A stretch of DNA of 64,000 nt from DATARR01 sp044868005 (lineage in GTDB: Bacteria > Acidobacteriota > Thermoanaerobaculia > Multivoradales > UBA5704). The DNA is taken from NCBI GenBank assembly GCA_044868005.1, contig JBIOVX010000163.1, positions 43,369-107,368 of the forward strand, in the 5' to 3' direction. The notes beneath the pieces are model-generated. The model ran no database searches. It saw only the letters and a program-made list of their open reading frames with translations, and had not been told where the DNA came from. Of this stretch, positions 34,643 to 43,039 are shown one piece after another. Positions within the stretch are counted from its first letter, which is position 1; the number at the start of each line of letters is the position of its first letter. The position numbers were made by a program, and so were the translations under genes.

Positions 34643-36799
34643 CTAAACCGCAAATAAATAGGTTAATTTGAGGATCGCCTGCCGGTCACGCCGCGTGCGC
34701 TGGCCGAAGCCGGTGGCGTCCCAGGTCTCGTTGAGCACGATGAAGAGATCGGCGCCGGGGCGGTAGATCCAGTTGAACCGCAGGTTGGCGGAGAGCAGCT
34801 CGGCCGCGTCGTTGAGCTGCACGAGGGCGGCGGTCGAGAGGTCCGGCGTCAACGCGAGAGTCAGGCGCTGGCGCCAGAGGTTGACGTCGAAGGTGCCGGC
34901 CGGCAGCGCGACGTCCTGGTGCTCCCACGTGGACTCCGAGCGGAAACGGCTCCCCGGGCGTAGCCGCACGCTGAGGCCGCGGGAGAGGCGGTCGCCGTCG
35001 TAGAAGCTGCCCTTCTGGATCCAGCCGTTGGCGGAGACGGCGCGCGAGGAATTCGTCTCGAGCCACACGCCGAGATCGCCGAAGCGGTGCTCCGCCGCGG
35101 GAATGGCGATGCCGGGCCGGATCTCGAACGGCTCGCCGAGCCGCTCATAGCGGACATCGGCGTAGAGCGAGAGGACGTCGTCCGACTTGGTGCGGAAGGA
35201 GAAGAGGTCGAAGCCGTTCCACGCCCAGTCCAGACGGCCTTCGAGATCGGTATAGACCTCGCTGCGACCCTCGAAGAAAAGGTTTCTGATATGGGAGATC
35301 TGGGGCCGCGGCACCCAGGTGAGGCTGCCGGTGTAGCGCCGCACGCCGCGGCGGAGAAGGAAGCCCGCCTCGGGATCGAAGCGCTCGCCGATCTCCATGG
35401 CGTCCAGGCTCCAGCGCCAGACCGGCCCGCGGTAGACGGCGCCCAGGCCGCCCGTCCGTCCCGTGCCCTCCGCCGTGTCATCGCTCTGCGCCCAGAAGGT
35501 GCGCAGCTTGAGGCGCGGGTTGGGATTGAAATCAGCGTCCACGCCGTAGAGACGGTTCTCGCCGCCGTCCGCCGCGTGGCGGGTGGACACCATGCCTACG
35601 CTCGTGCGCTCGCCGAAGCGGCGCTTGACGCGCAGCACGCCCCAGTTGTCGCCGCCGCCTTCTTGCGGCGAGGCGGTCTGCGCGTCGAGCACGCCGAGGC
35701 TCCAGGGTCCGGCGCGGCCGGTGAGGCGCGTACCCCACTCGATGGGCACCGCTTCGCCGTCCTCCGTCAACCCCACCCGCCGCGAGAAGAACGGCTGCAT
35801 CACCGGCGAGGTGAAGACGTCGCGGGGGCCGAACTCGAAGAGGCCGGCGTTCTCCAGGAAGAACTCCCGGCGCTCGGGCAGGAAGAGCGAGAAGCGCGAG
35901 AGGTTGACCTGCTGCACGTCCACCTCGGACTCGGCGAAGTCCGTGTTGACGGTGAGATCGAGCGACAGGCCGCGGCCGACTCCCCACTTGACGTCCACGC
36001 CGGTGTTGTTGTCGGTCGTCCGTTCCGTCGCGGCGGCGGACTCCCGCCCCGCCTCCACGGTGAACGGCTTGACCCGCAGGTTCAAGCCCGGCGACATCCC
36101 CGCGAGCCCGGCGAGCCGGCCCGCCAGCGAGATGCGGTTGACGTCCGCCTCCAGCGGCAGCGGAGCCCAGTGAGACTCCTCGCCCTTGCGGCGCACCAGC
36201 CGGCGCACGTTCATGCCCCAGGCCTCTTTCTCCGGCGCGAAGCGCAGGGTGGAGAACGGGATCTCCATCTCCGCCGTCCAACCCTCCTCCGTGCGCCGCG
36301 CCTTGACCCGCCAGACGCCGTTCCACTCGAGGTTGACGTCGTCTCCCTCGTCGCTGATCAGCGCGTCGGTGCGCACGCCGTTGGCGTTGGTGGCGAAGAA
36401 GTAGCCGTTGCGGCGGTCGTCGAAGGTGTCGAGCACGATCGACACCGAGTCGTCCTCGGCGACGTCGGCGTCGCGCTGCATCGCCCGCGCCACCACCGCC
36501 CGCGGCTGCGAGTCGAGCGCGCGGATGCCGATGTACAGCGCGGTAGGCGTGTAGACGACCCGGACCTCGGTCTCCTCGGTGGCCGGAGCCCCCACCGCCG
36601 GCTCGCGCTGGACGAATCCGGTCGCGGCCTGCACGCCCTGCCAGGCTGCATCGTTGAGCGAGCCGTCGAGCGCGATCGGCTCGGCGATCGCCTTCGCGTG
36701 AAGAGACTTGAGCTCGTCGGCCGACGCCTGGCAGGCGGAAAAGACCGCCAGCACGGCCAGCCACAAGGCATAGAAAAGTGGAATCGCACGCGAGATCAT
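34643..36799 (-). CDS. Outer-membrane DUF5916 protein with CBM9-like domain
   Basis: 718 residues from the ATG at 36799, chosen because GGAGGGC sits just upstream and a signal peptide follows (MISRAIPLFYALWLAVLAVF). An open frame continues upstream to 36910 but lacks coding character. The N-terminal CBM9-like sandwich (IALDGSLNDAAW, DDSVSIVLDTFDDRRNGYFF) precedes a DUF5916 barrel (SLDLTVNTDFAESEVD, FLPERREFFLENAGLFEFG). The terminal YLFAV suits barrel insertion. It is a diverged paralogue of the protein encoded at 8526 and convergent with the sigma-54 activator. Role unknown. Confidence 0.9.
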   Translation of the reverse strand: MISRAIPLFYALWLAVLAVFSACQASADELKSLHAKAIAEPIALDGSLNDAAWQGVQAATGFVQREPAVGAPATEETEVRVVYTPTALYIGIRALDSQPRAVVARAMQRDADVAEDDSVSIVLDTFDDRRNGYFFATNANGVRTDALISDEGDDVNLEWNGVWRVKARRTEEGWTAEMEIPFSTLRFAPEKEAWGMNVRRLVRRKGEESHWAPLPLEADVNRISLAGRLAGLAGMSPGLNLRVKPFTVEAGRESAAATERTTDNNTGVDVKWGVGRGLSLDLTVNTDFAESEVDVQQVNLSRFSLFLPERREFFLENAGLFEFGPRDVFTSPVMQPFFSRRVGLTEDGEAVPIEWGTRLTGRAGPWSLGVLDAQTASPQEGGGDNWGVLRVKRRFGERTSVGMVSTRHAADGGENRLYGVDADFNPNPRLKLRTFWAQSDDTAEGTGRTGGLGAVYRGPVWRWSLDAMEIGERFDPEAGFLLRRGVRRYTGSLTWVPRPQISHIRNLFFEGRSEVYTDLEGRLDWAWNGFDLFSFRTKSDDVLSLYADVRYERLGEPFEIRPGIAIPAAEHRFGDLGVWLETNSSRAVSANGWIQKGSFYDGDRLSRGLSVRLRPGSRFRSESTWEHQDVALPAGTFDVNLWRQRLTLALTPDLSTAALVQLNDAAELLSANLRFNWIYRPGADLFIVLNETWDATGFGQRTRRDRQAILKLTYLFAV

Positions 36800-36910
36800 C
36801 GAAACGCCCTCCGGCGGCCAACCCGCCTCGTTTCGATAGACCGTTGTACCAAGCGGCGATGGCGCCATGATGAAGGCGCTGTAAAAAGGTCGTTTACGTT
36901 TTACTGACAA

Positions 36911-37240
36911 AGCCGCCGGGGACTGCGACGCCGGAGGTCCTGGAGAATCGGAACGACATCGCCGCTTCGGAGACGACCCGCCGTCCCCGTGGCCTGCGGA
37001 GGGTGTCGTAGAGCGTCTGGGGCGTCTCTACGGTCCGGTGTCGCGATGGCAAAGGATGGCGATTGTGGGGGCATCGCGAAAACGCCTCCATAACCTCAAC
37101 TCTGGCGGTGTCCCGGAGGTTCCGTAGAGACGCCCCAGTCGATTTTCGGCATCGGTTCGGTCACACCAACGGCGGGGCGTCTCCGCAGCGGCAAGGCCGT
37201 TCCGATCTGCGCACACCTCCGGCGTCGCGATCCCCCGGCG
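36911..37240. repeat. Long imperfect inverted repeat (about 165-bp arms)
   Basis: The left arm (36911-37078) and right arm (37080-37240) are diverged reverse complements. Matched blocks include GCGACGCCGGAGGT (36925) with ACCTCCGGCGTCGC (37215), ATCGGAACG (36947) with CGTTCCGAT (37198), a 24-base block matching at 22 positions (36961 with about 37170), and a perfect 17-bp pair CTGGGGCGTCTCTACGG (37017) / CCGTAGAGACGCCCCAG (37122). No transposase is present. It may be a decayed miniature element or two inverted copies of a dispersed repeat. No gene is seen in the 36911-37403 gap. Confidence 0.75.
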
Positions 37241-37403
37241 TTTACACCCCGGCTGTTCAAATCCTGCTCCTACCTTCGGAGCGGTAGGAGGCATCGTTTA
37301 CGGATCGTTTACACGGCGCCATCTCATTGGGCAAGGATGACCGACCAGGGTCAATCCCGACGTTACTCTCCTACTGCTACACTGCGCTCGGAGGGGAAGG
37401 CAG

Positions 37404-37982
37404 ATGACTTTCCCGTCGGCTTCGCAGCTCATTCGTACAGGCCTCTGGCAGCGCCTCCAAGGTACGGGCCTCGAACGCTTCGAGCTGATCCGGATACCGG
37501 ACGGCTGGGTGCTGCGCGGCACCATCCTTGCCCTCGAAAAGCAAGGTCCGGCGCAGGCGGATTACGAGATCCACTGCGATGTGGCGTGGCGAACGCGGCG
37601 CGCCGACGTCTCGCTTCGCGACGCGGCCGGCGAGCGCACCCTCCGCCTCGCCGTCGAGAACGGCCGCTGGTACGCGGACGGCAACGAGGTGGAGACGGTC
37701 CGCGGCTGCATCGACATCGATCTGGGTTGGAGCCCTTCCACCAACACGCTCCCCATTCGCCGTCTTGGCCTCGGGGTCGGAAAGAAGAGCGGAACGATCA
37801 CCGCGGCCTGGGTCCGCTTTCCCGAGCTGACGGTCGAGCCACTACCCCAGGAGTACGAGCGCCTGGCCGAGCGGCGGTACCGCTACTCCAGCCGCGGCGG
37901 GGCGTTCACGGCGGAGTTGGAGGTCGATGAGGATGATCTGGTCATCGACTATGAGGGGATCTGGCGACGGGTGGGCGGGTAA
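37404..37982 (+). CDS. Putative glycolipid-binding family protein
   Basis: 192 residues, soluble, without a signal peptide. The sequence matches the putative glycolipid-binding family (PF06475-like) in layout: an N-terminal beta-rich stretch ending YEIHCDVAWRTRRADV, the central CIDIDLGWSPSTNTLPIRRL block with the conserved D..WSPSTN.LPIRRL pattern, then RFPELTVEPLPQEYERL and RRYRYSS. A long twisted beta-barrel that binds a lipid-like ligand is expected. It stands alone between a repeat element and the TonB-like gene. The true role of the family is poorly known. Confidence 0.8.
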   Translation: MTFPSASQLIRTGLWQRLQGTGLERFELIRIPDGWVLRGTILALEKQGPAQADYEIHCDVAWRTRRADVSLRDAAGERTLRLAVENGRWYADGNEVETVRGCIDIDLGWSPSTNTLPIRRLGLGVGKKSGTITAAWVRFPELTVEPLPQEYERLAERRYRYSSRGGAFTAELEVDEDDLVIDYEGIWRRVGG

Positions 37983-38077
37983 AGCGGGAGTCGGCGGGCC
38001 GCGCTGGGGGGTCTCCGTTATCTCTTGCGAGGTTTCGCGATATAATCGATGGCGCGAAGTCGCTGGGGGGCGATGAC

Positions 38078-38842
38078 ATGGACGCCACTGTCACGGCTAT
38101 TATGGTCCGCGGGGTGTTGGCTACCCTCCTTGCCTGCGGAGCTCTAATCTGCATTTTACGTGGCTCAGGCCTTATTGCGGATCACTTTCGTACGAACGAG
38201 CGACCTACGCGATTCGGATTCAAGATAGGGGAGCATGAACTTGGCTTCACCACCGGAGCCGCGGGAACTGCCGTGGTGCTGACCTCAGCAGTGTGGGTAT
38301 TGGGCACCATCTGGGTGACCCCAAGCCTTCGAACGGCCGGAGGAACTCAGGTTGCAGATATTCCGACGGGATCAGCCGTAATCACTTTTCAAGGGAACTC
38401 GACGACCCCCACAAAGCAGCAGGAGGAAGAAGGGGTGATAGAAGGCGGGCCGGTGGGTGGTGGGGTCGATTCGCCCTATCGGATCGGCGAGGGCGTTACC
38501 CGACCGGAAATCATTTCCAGCGCATCACCGGTCTACACGGAGATCGCCCGTTTACACAGGGTGACTGGCACCGTGATCGTGGAAACCGTCATCGACGAGC
38601 AAGGCAACGTTACGCAAGCGCGGGTACTCAAAGGCCTCCCCATGGGGCTCGATCGGGCGGCCGTGGAAGCCATCCGGACTTGGAAGTTCAAGCCTGCCAC
38701 CCTTGATGGCCGGCCGGTGAAGGTCTATTACATCTTGACCGTGAACTTCCAAATCAACAAGGACGTATCCGGCCACAACCCGGCGTTCGGAAAACCTGGA
38801 GAAGACCCTGAGTTCGATGCCCCAGTTATGGCCCGAGGTTAG
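38078..38842 (+). CDS. Membrane-anchored TonB C-terminal-domain protein
   Basis: 254 residues. Two hydrophobic segments (about 9-30 and 66-88) anchor the protein in the inner membrane. A Pro/Gly/Glu-rich periplasmic linker precedes a TonB C-terminal domain (about 150-235) with VTGTVIVETVIDEQGNVTQA, then GLDRAAVEAIRTWKFKPA and VYYILTVNF. Such domains contact TonB-dependent receptors and transmit energy. The gene lies upstream of a receptor gene at 39279, and a paralogue lies just downstream of that receptor. A TATAAT at 38042 might be a -10 box, but its -35 is weak. Confidence 0.88.
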   Translation: MDATVTAIMVRGVLATLLACGALICILRGSGLIADHFRTNERPTRFGFKIGEHELGFTTGAAGTAVVLTSAVWVLGTIWVTPSLRTAGGTQVADIPTGSAVITFQGNSTTPTKQQEEEGVIEGGPVGGGVDSPYRIGEGVTRPEIISSASPVYTEIARLHRVTGTVIVETVIDEQGNVTQARVLKGLPMGLDRAAVEAIRTWKFKPATLDGRPVKVYYILTVNFQINKDVSGHNPAFGKPGEDPEFDAPVMARG

Positions 38843-38843
38843 T

Positions 38844-39077
38844 TTATTGGGTCGCTCGGCCTGCCGCTCCGCTACTCGATGAAACATTCCTGTCGCGTTC
38901 TGCCTCTCCCTTCGTCTTGTAGAGCGTGCCCTGGTTGCGATCGCATTCCGCCTTGGTCACGTTCCAGGCCAAGGCCAGGATCACAGCCGCCTGCAGCGTG
39001 CCCCACGGCAGGATACGAAAATGGTCGTTCAGCTTCTCGTGCTCGCCGGTCACGATCCATCGGCTGATCTTCGCCAT
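38844..39077 (-). CDS. Small hypothetical membrane protein
   Basis: A 77-residue frame from the ATG at 39077 begins MAKISRWIVTGEHEKLN and has one hydrophobic segment (about 25-45, WGTLQAAVILALAWNVTKA) followed by a charged tail. AAGGGA lies about 10 bases upstream. It is convergent with the TonB-like gene, ending two bases from its stop. I recognise no family; it is retained because of its plausible start and membrane helix. Confidence 0.4.
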   Translation of the reverse strand: MAKISRWIVTGEHEKLNDHFRILPWGTLQAAVILALAWNVTKAECDRNQGTLYKTKGEAERDRNVSSSSGAAGRATQ

Positions 39078-39230
39078 GTCCGGATCCCTTGATTGGCCGG
39101 CTCCGGCGTAGAGCTCGCCGCCCGTGCGGATCAATCGCTTGAAGCATCGTGATTCAACACCTTGAACATGAACGGCCAGCGAATGACGCAAGATCCTCAT
39201 CCATAACGAGTTTTTCGCCGTCCGCAAGGA

Positions 39231-39246
39231 TGGCACTCCGCTTGCT
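39231..39246 (+). promoter_or_regulatory. Sigma-54 (-24/-12) promoter
   Basis: TGGCACTCCGCTTGCT is a near-perfect -24/-12 element. GG (39232-39233) and GC (39244-39245) are separated by 10 bases. It lies 32 bp before the TonB-dependent receptor gene. Confidence 0.82.
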
Positions 39247-39278
39247 CTAACCTCCGCCGTATCGACGGGAGGCAGGCG

Positions 39279-42038
39279 ATGAGAAACCGTTTTCTGACGG
39301 TTGGGCTGGTGCTGTCCCTCTCGATCTGCTTCAACGGCGGCGACGCCTTCGCCCAGTTGCAGACCGGTAACATCTACGGCTCGGTCACCGACAGCCAGGG
39401 GGCGCCGCTGGCTGGAGCCACCGTGCTCTTGACCGGCGGCGAGGGAGTCCATCCGCAGGTCCAGGTGACGAACGCCGAGGGGCAGTTCCGTTTCCTGGGT
39501 CTCACTCCCGGCAACTACGCCCTCCATGCCGAGATGGAAGGCTTCTCCAGCGTCGACTACCCCAACATCGTCGTCAGCATCGGCCGCAACACGTCGATCG
39601 AAGTGCCGATGACCGACGCGGACATCGTCACGGTCACCGGGGAGAGCCCGTTGCTCGACGTGCGCCGCCTTACCGACCGCGACACGATCACGGCGGAGGA
39701 GCTCGAGAAGATCCCGACGGCGCGCGATCCCTGGGCGATCCTGCAGAACACCCCCGGCGTGCTGACCGACCGCATCAACGTGGGCGGTAACGAGAGCGGC
39801 TGCGGATCGAGCTACGTCCAGGAAACCTTTGCCGAGACGGAGCACGGCTTCCCCGGCGCCGAGGCCTCGATCGCCACCGAGATGGCTGTGGCGGGATCGC
39901 TCTCCGAAGATCTCGGCTTCGACGCTCTCCGGAGGCCGCCGGTTCCAGACGAGTCCATCCTCACTGCGGAGACTTCCGAGACCGCGGAAAGGCTGCGCCC
40001 AAAGCGCGGCACGAACGAATGGCGGGCCTCCGGCTTCTACACGGGAAGCGGCGGCGAGCTCGCCGGCGGCGACGCCGAAGTGAACCGCATCAGCTTCCTG
40101 CGCGCCGGCAGCGCCGAGCTCGGCGGTCCGCTCGTCCACGACAAGCTCTGGGTATGGGGCGAGACCGGCCTGCACGAAATCCGCCGCATCGTGCTCGGCG
40201 GGCAGGAGGAGGAGCAATCCGGCCGCAGCGGCCGCTTCAAGCTCAACGCACAGATGGGGAACAACGTCTCCTCTCTTCTGACCCTGAGCCGTGGCGATGC
40301 GGACGGCTCCGGCCTCGGCGCGGGTCCGGCGCGCGCGCCGGAAACCACCTGGGAGGAGGACGGCCGGGAGACCGTCCGGGGGATCGAGAGCACCGCCATC
40401 TTCACCGCGGATTTCTACAGCACGGCGAGCTTCAGCGCCGTGAATGCGCGGCTCGCCGACGTTCCGCGGTCGGCCGGCGCCGAGGCGCGCATCGGTCCCG
40501 ACGGCGTGGCCCACGGAAGCTGGTTCGACATCCGGGAGGAGCGGCGGGCGCGGCAGGCGCGGCTCACCTCCTCGCTCTTCATAGGCGGCACGACCTATCA
40601 CGAGATCGTCTTCGGCGGCGGCTGGCGGCGGCAGGAGGAGGATTCGATCCTCGCCCCTCCAGGCCCCTTGGGGGTGGCCGGCGGCGTCCTCGGCCTCGCG
40701 GAGGACGTCGCCCTGGCTGAATTCTGGCGCGGCGGCCAGGCTGACGCCCGCATCGAGACCTCGGGATTGTGGCTCCAGGACACTCTGAGCGCCGGCAACA
40801 CGACGGCCGTCTTCGGCCTGCGCGCCGACGGCCAGGATTTTGGGATCGCCGGCGGGCCGCGACCCTGGACCTTCTCGCCGCGCCTCCAGCTCACCCAGGC
40901 CTTTGGCGCGGGCCGGGACACGTTGTTGAAGGCATCCGTCGGCCGCTTCGCCTCCCGCCTCGACGCGCGCGTTCCCTGGCATCTCGACCCCGGCGCGCCG
41001 GCCGTGCTGCGCTCGCTCTTTACCGACCGCGACGGCGACCTCTTTCCCGATCCGGACGAGCCCATCCAGCTCCTGCACGGCGAGGGTCTCGATCCGTTGC
41101 GGCCGGGTGTGGATCCAGACGCGATCGATCCCCGGCTGCGGCCGGAGATCAGCGACGAGGCCCGGCTCGGAGTCGAGCATGCGTTCCTCCCCGATTTCAT
41201 GGTTGATCTGCGGGTGTCCTGGCGGCGCACCCGCCATCTCCTGGAGGAGCGCCTCCTCGTCCGCGACGCGGCGACGGGCGCGGTGTCTCTCGCCACGGCC
41301 GGCGACTGGGTGCCGGCGGGCCGGCTCGCCGGCACCCTGCCGGACGGCACGCCTTACGACTTGCCTTTCTGGGACCTGCGGCCCGGCCTCCTGTGGACCG
41401 GCGGCACGCTCCTCGCCAACGGCGACCGGCAGCGCGAGGACTTCGGGCTCTCCCTGACCTGGCACAAGCGCCTGGCCGACGGCTGGATGACCCGCGGGTA
41501 TCTCGCGTGGCAGGATTCGGACCAGCGGCTCGGCCCGGACTTCCGGCGCTTCGACGATCCCACGAACACGCTCGGCGGCGGCGACGACGAAGGCCGGTCC
41601 GTGGCGGAGATCGGCTCCGGCGGTCCTCACGCAACGCCGCGGTTCACCGCCGCCCGCTGGTCGTTTGAAGCCAACGGCCTGATCGCGCTGAACCACTATC
41701 AGTCCTATCTCGAGATCGGCGTCAAAGGCCGGCGAGGCGAGCCGCTCCCCTATTACCGCCAAGTGGCGCGGCAGCGCGCGGACGTCGCCCGCGTGCAGCT
41801 CACCGGCCGTCCCGATGCCTTCCGCACCGAGGACGTCCTCACCGCCAGTGCCGCGCTCACCCAGGACTTCGACTTCGGCGACTTCAATCTCTCTGTGAGC
41901 CTCGGAGGCGTCAATCTCCTGAACGAGGGCACGGTCCTCGCGCGCGAGCTCGACCTCGGCACGAGCCGCGCCGCCTCCGCCGATGAAACGCTCGCCGCGC
42001 GCGCCTTCCGGTTGGAGGTGCGGATGTCTTGGCGGTAG
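39279..42038 (+). CDS. TonB-dependent outer-membrane receptor with carboxypeptidase-regulatory-like domain
   Basis: 919 residues. A signal peptide (about 1-25, ending DAFAQ) is followed by a carboxypeptidase-regulatory-like beta-sandwich (about 30-108, GSVTDSQGAPLAGATVLL). A short plug follows (about 115-165: VTVTGESPLLDVRRL, then EKIPTARDPWAILQNTPGV), and then a large beta-barrel ending in an aromatic/Arg residue (RLEVRMSWR). This is the Oar-like layout common in Acidobacteriota. After the plug start the sequence (NVGGNESGCGSSYV) departs from the usual pattern, and part of the plug may be lost. A good sigma-54 promoter precedes it and two TonB-like genes flank it. The substrate is unknown. 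Confidence 0.88.
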   Translation: MRNRFLTVGLVLSLSICFNGGDAFAQLQTGNIYGSVTDSQGAPLAGATVLLTGGEGVHPQVQVTNAEGQFRFLGLTPGNYALHAEMEGFSSVDYPNIVVSIGRNTSIEVPMTDADIVTVTGESPLLDVRRLTDRDTITAEELEKIPTARDPWAILQNTPGVLTDRINVGGNESGCGSSYVQETFAETEHGFPGAEASIATEMAVAGSLSEDLGFDALRRPPVPDESILTAETSETAERLRPKRGTNEWRASGFYTGSGGELAGGDAEVNRISFLRAGSAELGGPLVHDKLWVWGETGLHEIRRIVLGGQEEEQSGRSGRFKLNAQMGNNVSSLLTLSRGDADGSGLGAGPARAPETTWEEDGRETVRGIESTAIFTADFYSTASFSAVNARLADVPRSAGAEARIGPDGVAHGSWFDIREERRARQARLTSSLFIGGTTYHEIVFGGGWRRQEEDSILAPPGPLGVAGGVLGLAEDVALAEFWRGGQADARIETSGLWLQDTLSAGNTTAVFGLRADGQDFGIAGGPRPWTFSPRLQLTQAFGAGRDTLLKASVGRFASRLDARVPWHLDPGAPAVLRSLFTDRDGDLFPDPDEPIQLLHGEGLDPLRPGVDPDAIDPRLRPEISDEARLGVEHAFLPDFMVDLRVSWRRTRHLLEERLLVRDAATGAVSLATAGDWVPAGRLAGTLPDGTPYDLPFWDLRPGLLWTGGTLLANGDRQREDFGLSLTWHKRLADGWMTRGYLAWQDSDQRLGPDFRRFDDPTNTLGGGDDEGRSVAEIGSGGPHATPRFTAARWSFEANGLIALNHYQSYLEIGVKGRRGEPLPYYRQVARQRADVARVQLTGRPDAFRTEDVLTASAALTQDFDFGDFNLSVSLGGVNLLNEGTVLARELDLGTSRAASADETLAARAFRLEVRMSWR

Positions 42039-42123
42039 AGCGGCTCGCCGCGGCGCGGTTACGTTAAAATAACGATCGAACAGCGATCATCCTGCAGGCG
42101 CTGGATCGCTGAGGAGGTCGAAG

Positions 42124-43002
42124 ATGCCTGGCCGGACCCGCGTTGCGCATAGAAATCTGACCGTTGCGGTTCTTCTCATCCTGGGCATCGGGCTGCCGGC
42201 GCTGGCCCAGGAGCCGGCACGGACCGACGGTCCGCCCTATCGGATCGGCGGCGAGGTCAGCCGGCCGGAGATCCTCAACAGTCCCAAGCCGATCTACACG
42301 GAGCTCGCCCGTCGTGCCAGCATCACGGGCACCGTGATCCTGGAAGCGGTCATCGACGAGAACGGTAACGTCACGGAGGCGCGGGTGCTCAAGGGGCTGC
42401 CCATGGGGCTCGACCGCGCGGCCGTGGAAGCGGTGAAGACCTGGAAGTTCGCGCCGGCCGTTCGCCACGGCGTGCCGGTGCCGGTCTATTATGTCCTGAC
42501 GGTGAATTTCCAGATCGACGAAGGCGCTTCCAACTACGGCCCGCTGTTCGCGGAGTTTCTGCGGAAGAACCCTTCCTTCGCGACGGCTCTCGGCGACAAA
42601 CATTTTGATCTGGCGGCCTCGCTCCTCGACCTTTGGGGCAGGGAGAACCCGGACGACGCCGAGGTAGCTCTCGCCCGCATCTATCTCCTCCTGGAGCAAG
42701 GCCAGGTCCAGGAAGCCTGGAAGGAGGCCCTGAGCTATCGCGGCGCCGCATCCTACGAGGCCCTCAACAGCGTCAGCCTCTTCACCTGGAATCTGCTCCA
42801 GAAAGGCAAGGTCAAGACTCTGGAGGCCCAGGCCGAGCTGATCGAGCTGGGGCTCCAGGCCACGACGGCGGCCATGGCGGCCAACCCGAACGCCCAGGAG
42901 CCACTCGTCTACAAGAGATGGTGGCTGAGGGAGAAGGCTGACCGCACGCTGGATCCCGACCAGCGCCAAGCGTTGCTCGACGAGGCGGAACAGCTCCAGT
43001 AG
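42124..43002 (+). CDS. Periplasmic TonB C-terminal-domain protein with helical (TPR-like) tail
   Basis: 292 residues. GAGGAGG precedes the ATG. A signal-type hydrophobic segment (about 14-30, ending LAQEP) is followed by a TonB C-terminal domain (about 35-130) closely similar to that of 38078: SITGTVILEAVIDENGNVTE, ARVLKGLPMGLDRAAVEA, TWKFAPA. The C-terminal about 160 residues are helical and TPR-like (ARIYLLLEQGQVQEAWKEAL). If the N-terminus is cleaved it lacks a membrane anchor, which is unusual for TonB. It lies just after the TonB-dependent receptor. Confidence 0.85.
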   Translation: MPGRTRVAHRNLTVAVLLILGIGLPALAQEPARTDGPPYRIGGEVSRPEILNSPKPIYTELARRASITGTVILEAVIDENGNVTEARVLKGLPMGLDRAAVEAVKTWKFAPAVRHGVPVPVYYVLTVNFQIDEGASNYGPLFAEFLRKNPSFATALGDKHFDLAASLLDLWGRENPDDAEVALARIYLLLEQGQVQEAWKEALSYRGAASYEALNSVSLFTWNLLQKGKVKTLEAQAELIELGLQATTAAMAANPNAQEPLVYKRWWLREKADRTLDPDQRQALLDEAEQLQ

Positions 43003-43039
43003 GCAATCGCCGAGCGGCAATTCAACTGAGAGCGGGCCT

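Noticed and set aside
36800..36910. N-terminal extension of the 34643 gene to 36910
   Set aside because: The signal peptide and Shine-Dalgarno place the start at 36799.
38026..38047. Sigma-70 promoter with TTGCGA and TATAAT
   Set aside because: The spacing is only 10 bases, and the alternative -35 at 17 bases (TTATCT) is poor.
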